From positions 1 to 8,933 of the forward strand of contig CAUBQU010000040.1 in the NCBI GenBank assembly GCA_958438185.1: a stretch of 8,933 nucleotides of DNA. Reading direction: 5' to 3'. Position 1 is the stretch's first letter. Each line of letters starts with the position of its first letter. A program made the translations under genes and the position numbers. The DNA is from an uncultured Oscillospiraceae bacterium (GTDB lineage Bacteria; Bacillota; Clostridia; Oscillospirales; Oscillospiraceae). Of this stretch, positions 7,816 to 8,933 are shown in pieces. The notes beneath the pieces are model-generated. The model had not been told where the DNA came from. It worked only from the letters and a program-made list of their open reading frames with translations, and ran no database searches.

Positions 7816-7998
7816 GCTCTGCCCAAAAACAAAAACCCCCAAGTCACCTCCGCACTCCGTAAGCTACAGCGAAGCGGCAAGCGGTCTGCTCACCAGCCTA
7901 CAAGGCACGGATGCAGTTACAAAACTGTCTGGCAGCTGGGACAGTGTGCGGCGTCAATCACAGACGCAGTTGGAGCAAGCTCCTGGCAGGGATAGTGT

Positions 7999-8025
7999 GA
8001 AAGGGGCGGTCTTGGAGCCCCTTTC
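7999..8025. repeat. Hairpin with 9-bp perfect stem
   Basis: GAAAGGGGC (7999-8007) pairs with GCCCCTTTC (8017-8025) around a 9-nt loop. It is the first strong hairpin after kdgK (184 nt past the stop). No T-tract follows on the plus strand, so it does not look like an ordinary intrinsic terminator, though it could be a 3' processing or stability structure. Confidence 0.6.
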
Positions 8026-8041
8026 GCGTTCAATCAAAAAG

Positions 8042-8060
8042 GCATTTGCGAAGCAAATGC
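8042..8060. repeat. Hairpin with 8-bp perfect stem and GAA loop
   Basis: GCATTTGC (8042-8049) and GCAAATGC (8053-8060) form a compact stem closed by a three-base GAA loop. It is followed after 15 bases by the perfect 12-bp palindrome GCGGCCGGCCGC (8076-8087). Compact stems of this sort are typical of REP-like dispersed elements; that identity is inference. Confidence 0.55.
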
Positions 8061-8114
8061 TAGGGCCGGACACTTGCGGCCGGCCGCCCCCCGCCCTAAA
8101 CGGCGTCTTTCTTC

Positions 8115-8150
8115 CCCGATTCTTTCTTCGCTGGTGAAGAAAGAATCGGG
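8115..8150. repeat. Perfect 15-bp inverted repeat with 6-nt loop
   Basis: CCCGATTCTTTCTTC (8115-8129) and GAAGAAAGAATCGGG (8136-8150) are exact reverse complements around GCTGGT. Outside them CCGCCC (8091-8096) can pair with GGGCGG (8159-8164), so the hairpin may sit on a longer interrupted stem. No T-tract follows on either strand, arguing against a simple terminator. It looks like a dispersed palindromic repeat unit. Confidence 0.7.
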
Positions 8151-8227
8151 CCCCCGGAGGGCGGCGGCTAAACTGTCTGGTAGAAATTAGCCTATAAAGA
8201 CTTACAAGTTTTCTTTTAAAGCCTGGA

Positions 8228-8325
8228 GTAGTCGAATACTGCTTTGCAAATTTGCTTTTGCAGTGCATCAATCCCTCAGTCAGCTTCGCTGACGGCTCCC
8301 TTTGCGCTGCATGGGGTTCGACTAC
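8228..8325. repeat. 98-bp element with 9-bp terminal inverted repeats and nested stems
   Basis: GTAGTCGAA (8228-8236) and TTCGACTAC (8317-8325) are perfect inverted copies. Inside lie ACTGC/GCAGT (8238-8242 with 8260-8264) around the palindrome GCAAATTTGC (8246-8255), an alternative helix GCAGTGCA/TGCGCTGC (8260-8267 with 8303-8310, one G-T pair), and the small hairpin GTCAGC-TTC-GCTGAC (8279-8293). The layout fits a MITE/REP-like mobile repeat or a folded RNA. From memory, the CTCAGTCAGCTTCGCTGAC block resembles repeats common in Faecalibacterium-type genomes, which I cannot verify here. Confidence 0.5.
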
Positions 8326-8330
8326 GTTGT

Positions 8331-8373
8331 ATAAGCTCGAGGAGCAAAATCAGAGATTTTGACTCTCGCTTAT
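8331..8373. repeat. 43-nt interrupted hairpin
   Basis: ATAAGC (8331-8336) pairs with GCTTAT (8368-8373), and the core CAAAATC (8345-8351) pairs with GATTTTG (8355-8361) around an AGA loop. GAG (8342-8344) and CTC (8363-8365) extend the core past one bulged base. It lies six bases after the 98-bp element and may belong to the same unit. Confidence 0.55.
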
Positions 8374-8464
8374 TAGCCAATCGCGCTACGCGCTCTTGAA
8401 GTCTCACCCTTACACAAGGGAGCCTTTTGGGTGCCCAGCGCCGTGGCTTTTCAGATCGCCCGCT

Positions 8465-8493
8465 TTGCCACCTGTGGCTCCAGGCGAGATAAT
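8465..8493 (+). promoter_or_regulatory. Sigma-A (sigma-70) type promoter candidate
   Basis: TTGCCA (8465-8470) and GATAAT (8488-8493) are separated by exactly 17 bp; each matches five of six consensus positions (TTGACA, TATAAT). Transcription would begin near 8500 on the plus strand. No plus-strand gene follows; instead the strong hairpin at 8512-8553 begins about 12 bases later, so the product would be a short RNA of roughly 60 nt. GCCAC-CT-GTGGC (8467-8478) inside the promoter is a possible protein-binding symmetry. Activity is not shown by the sequence. Confidence 0.45.
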
Positions 8494-8511
8494 ACGTTTT
8501 CCTGCATAGAA

Positions 8512-8558
8512 ACGCCCCAAGCAGTCCCCTATCTAGGGGCCCGCTTGGGGCGTCTTTT
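8512..8558. terminator. Strong intrinsic terminator hairpin, possibly bidirectional
   Basis: ACGCCCCAAGC (8512-8522) pairs perfectly with GCTTGGGGCGT (8543-8553), and an inner stem CCCCT/AGGGG (8526-8530 with 8535-8539) caps it. On the plus strand CTTTTCC follows; on the minus strand the stem is preceded by GGAAAAG and followed by TTTCTAT. It lies 36-77 bases past the stop of the minus-strand dCMP deaminase gene, so it probably ends that transcript, and it would also stop plus-strand transcription from kdgK or from the promoter at 8465. Confidence 0.75.
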
Positions 8559-8588
8559 CCGGCTGCTGCCTGTTATCAGGCCGCTGGT

Positions 8589-8933
8589 TTACGGCTCCAG
8601 ATCTAAGGAGTCGTCGTCGAAGACCCAGTCCTGGACGTTGTAGATCTCATATTTCCCATCGCTGCCGCGGACGACCAGCTGGGAGAGCCCAGCGTTGATC
8701 AACATCTTCCGGCACAGAGGACAGGGCGGCTTATTCTCGCTGATCTGGCCGCTCCCAGCGTCCTTCCCCACGAGGTACATCGTCCCGCCGATGCAGTCGC
8801 GCCGGGCGGCAGAGATGATGGCGTTGGCCTCCGCGTGGACGCTGCGGCAAATCTCGTAGCGCTCACCATCGGGGATCTTGCGCTGCTGCCGGATGCAATA
8901 GCCCAGGTCGATGCAGTTGGACCGGCCCCGGGG
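8589..8933 (-). CDS. dCMP deaminase (deoxycytidylate deaminase family), N-terminus beyond window edge
   Basis: Zinc-dependent deaminase that would convert dCMP to dUMP for thymidylate synthesis. The 114 visible residues read in frame to the right edge, starting with PRGRSNCIDLGYCIR; about 45-50 N-terminal residues are probably missing. The zinc site is complete: HAE (residues 33-35 of the fragment) in CRSVHAEANAI, with Glu35 as the proton carrier, and PCPLC (70-74) supplying two cysteines. This arrangement is that of clostridial ComEB/dCMP deaminases rather than cytidine deaminase or riboflavin RibD. An internal Met at 8780 is not the true start, because the HAE motif lies upstream of it. The stop TAA is at 8591-8589, followed by a small hairpin GCCTG/CAGGC (8568-8581) and the 8512-8558 terminator. 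It is convergent with, and unrelated to, the uronate operon. Confidence 0.93.
   Translation of the reverse strand, partial: PRGRSNCIDLGYCIRQQRKIPDGERYEICRSVHAEANAIISAARRDCIGGTMYLVGKDAGSGQISENKPPCPLCRKMLINAGLSQLVVRGSDGKYEIYNVQDWVFDDDSLDLEP

Larger units (their letters stand above)
7922..8183 (+). repeat. Direct repeat pair AAACTGTCTGG(C/T)AG
   Basis: AAACTGTCTGG occurs at 7922-7932 and again at 8170-8180. In both places the next base is a pyrimidine followed by AG, giving 13 of 14 matching positions, spaced 248 bp. The copies bracket the segment holding the 7999-8025, 8042-8060 and 8115-8150 hairpins. This could be the trace of an inserted repeat element or of duplicated repeat ends; chance is possible but not likely at this length within 260 bp. 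Confidence 0.45.
7816..8511. other. Noncoding stretch rich in stem-loops
   Basis: I find no credible gene in these roughly 700 bases. Open frames here lack a ribosome binding site and family features, or simply run on from the kdgK shadow frame. Instead there is a near-continuous series of inverted repeats, including 7914-7927, 7924-7945, 7951-7967, 7972-7983, 7999-8025, 8042-8060, 8076-8087, 8115-8150, 8238-8264, 8279-8293, 8331-8373, 8383-8393 and 8407-8420. The part from about 8165 to 8420 is clearly poorer in G+C than the operon. Likely explanations are accumulated REP/MITE-like repeats or a structured untranslated RNA; the sequence alone does not decide. Confidence 0.7.

Noticed and set aside
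6700..7842. 380-codon minus-strand frame opposite kdgK
   Set aside because: The plus strand encodes KDG kinase with complete PfkB motifs; the antisense frame is a shadow caused by high G+C.
7999..8025. Intrinsic terminator for the uronate operon
   Set aside because: The stem is good but the following bases are CGCGTTCAATC with no T-run, so I list it only as a hairpin.
7816..8137. Plus-strand open frame running past kdgK into the hairpin region
   Set aside because: It starts inside kdgK in another frame, has no ribosome binding site at its unique part and runs through palindromic repeats, giving no protein-family features.
8228..8330. tRNA-like appearance from GGGGTTCGACTAC
   Set aside because: The bases either side of the TTCGA loop cannot form a five-pair T stem, and no anticodon arm or acceptor stem can be built.
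7914..8424. CRISPR array
   Set aside because: The repeats are different palindromes at irregular spacing, with no regularly recurring unit of constant length.
8431..8643. 70-codon plus-strand frame spanning the terminator
   Set aside because: It crosses the promoter, the terminator hairpin and the antisense of the dCMP deaminase 3' end; no ribosome binding site or protein features are visible.

Overview
The window is high in G+C across its genes. It has strong AGGAGG-type ribosome binding sites, tight gene overlaps, and alternative GTG and TTG starts. Gene types include an SDR-type fructuronate reductase as in Bacillus, a GPH/MelB-family sugar carrier and a clostridial-style dCMP deaminase. 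Together these suggest a high-GC member of the Clostridia, probably an Oscillospirales-type gut anaerobe (Faecalibacterium/Subdoligranulum-like). The taxonomy is inference from protein style and composition; no rRNA or marker gene is present.

Positions 1-7815 form one functional locus for glucuronide or hexuronate use. On the minus strand, a GPH-family carrier (2573-1158) is followed after 41 nt by a GH2 glycosidase (from 1116, cut by the left edge just before its catalytic Asn-Glu). On the plus strand, diverging from a shared 145-bp regulatory gap (2574-2718), run uxaC, uxuA, an SDR-type uxuB, eda and kdgK. These five genes overlap or nearly abut (4-nt overlap, 31-nt gap, 14-nt gap, 8-nt overlap), so they are very likely one operon.

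Together the genes encode uptake of a glycoside, hydrolysis to free glucuronate, and the full route from glucuronate to pyruvate plus glyceraldehyde 3-phosphate: glucuronate -> fructuronate (UxaC) -> mannonate (UxuB) -> KDG (UxuA) -> KDPG (KdgK) -> pyruvate + G3P (Eda). The altronate arm (UxaB, UxaA) used for galacturonate is absent, and no regulator gene lies in the window.

Positions 7816-8511 (about 700 nt) contain no credible gene. They are unusually dense in inverted repeats: at least a dozen stem-loops, a perfect 15-bp hairpin, a 98-bp element with 9-bp terminal inverted repeats, and a 43-nt hairpin. Much of 8165-8420 is also poorer in G+C than the operon. This looks like an accumulation of REP/MITE-like elements or a structured RNA region.

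At the right end, a good sigma-A-like promoter (8465-8493) points straight at a strong hairpin terminator (8512-8558), which could define a roughly 60-nt RNA. The last gene, on the minus strand (8589-8933), is the C-terminal part of a dCMP deaminase whose start lies beyond the right edge.
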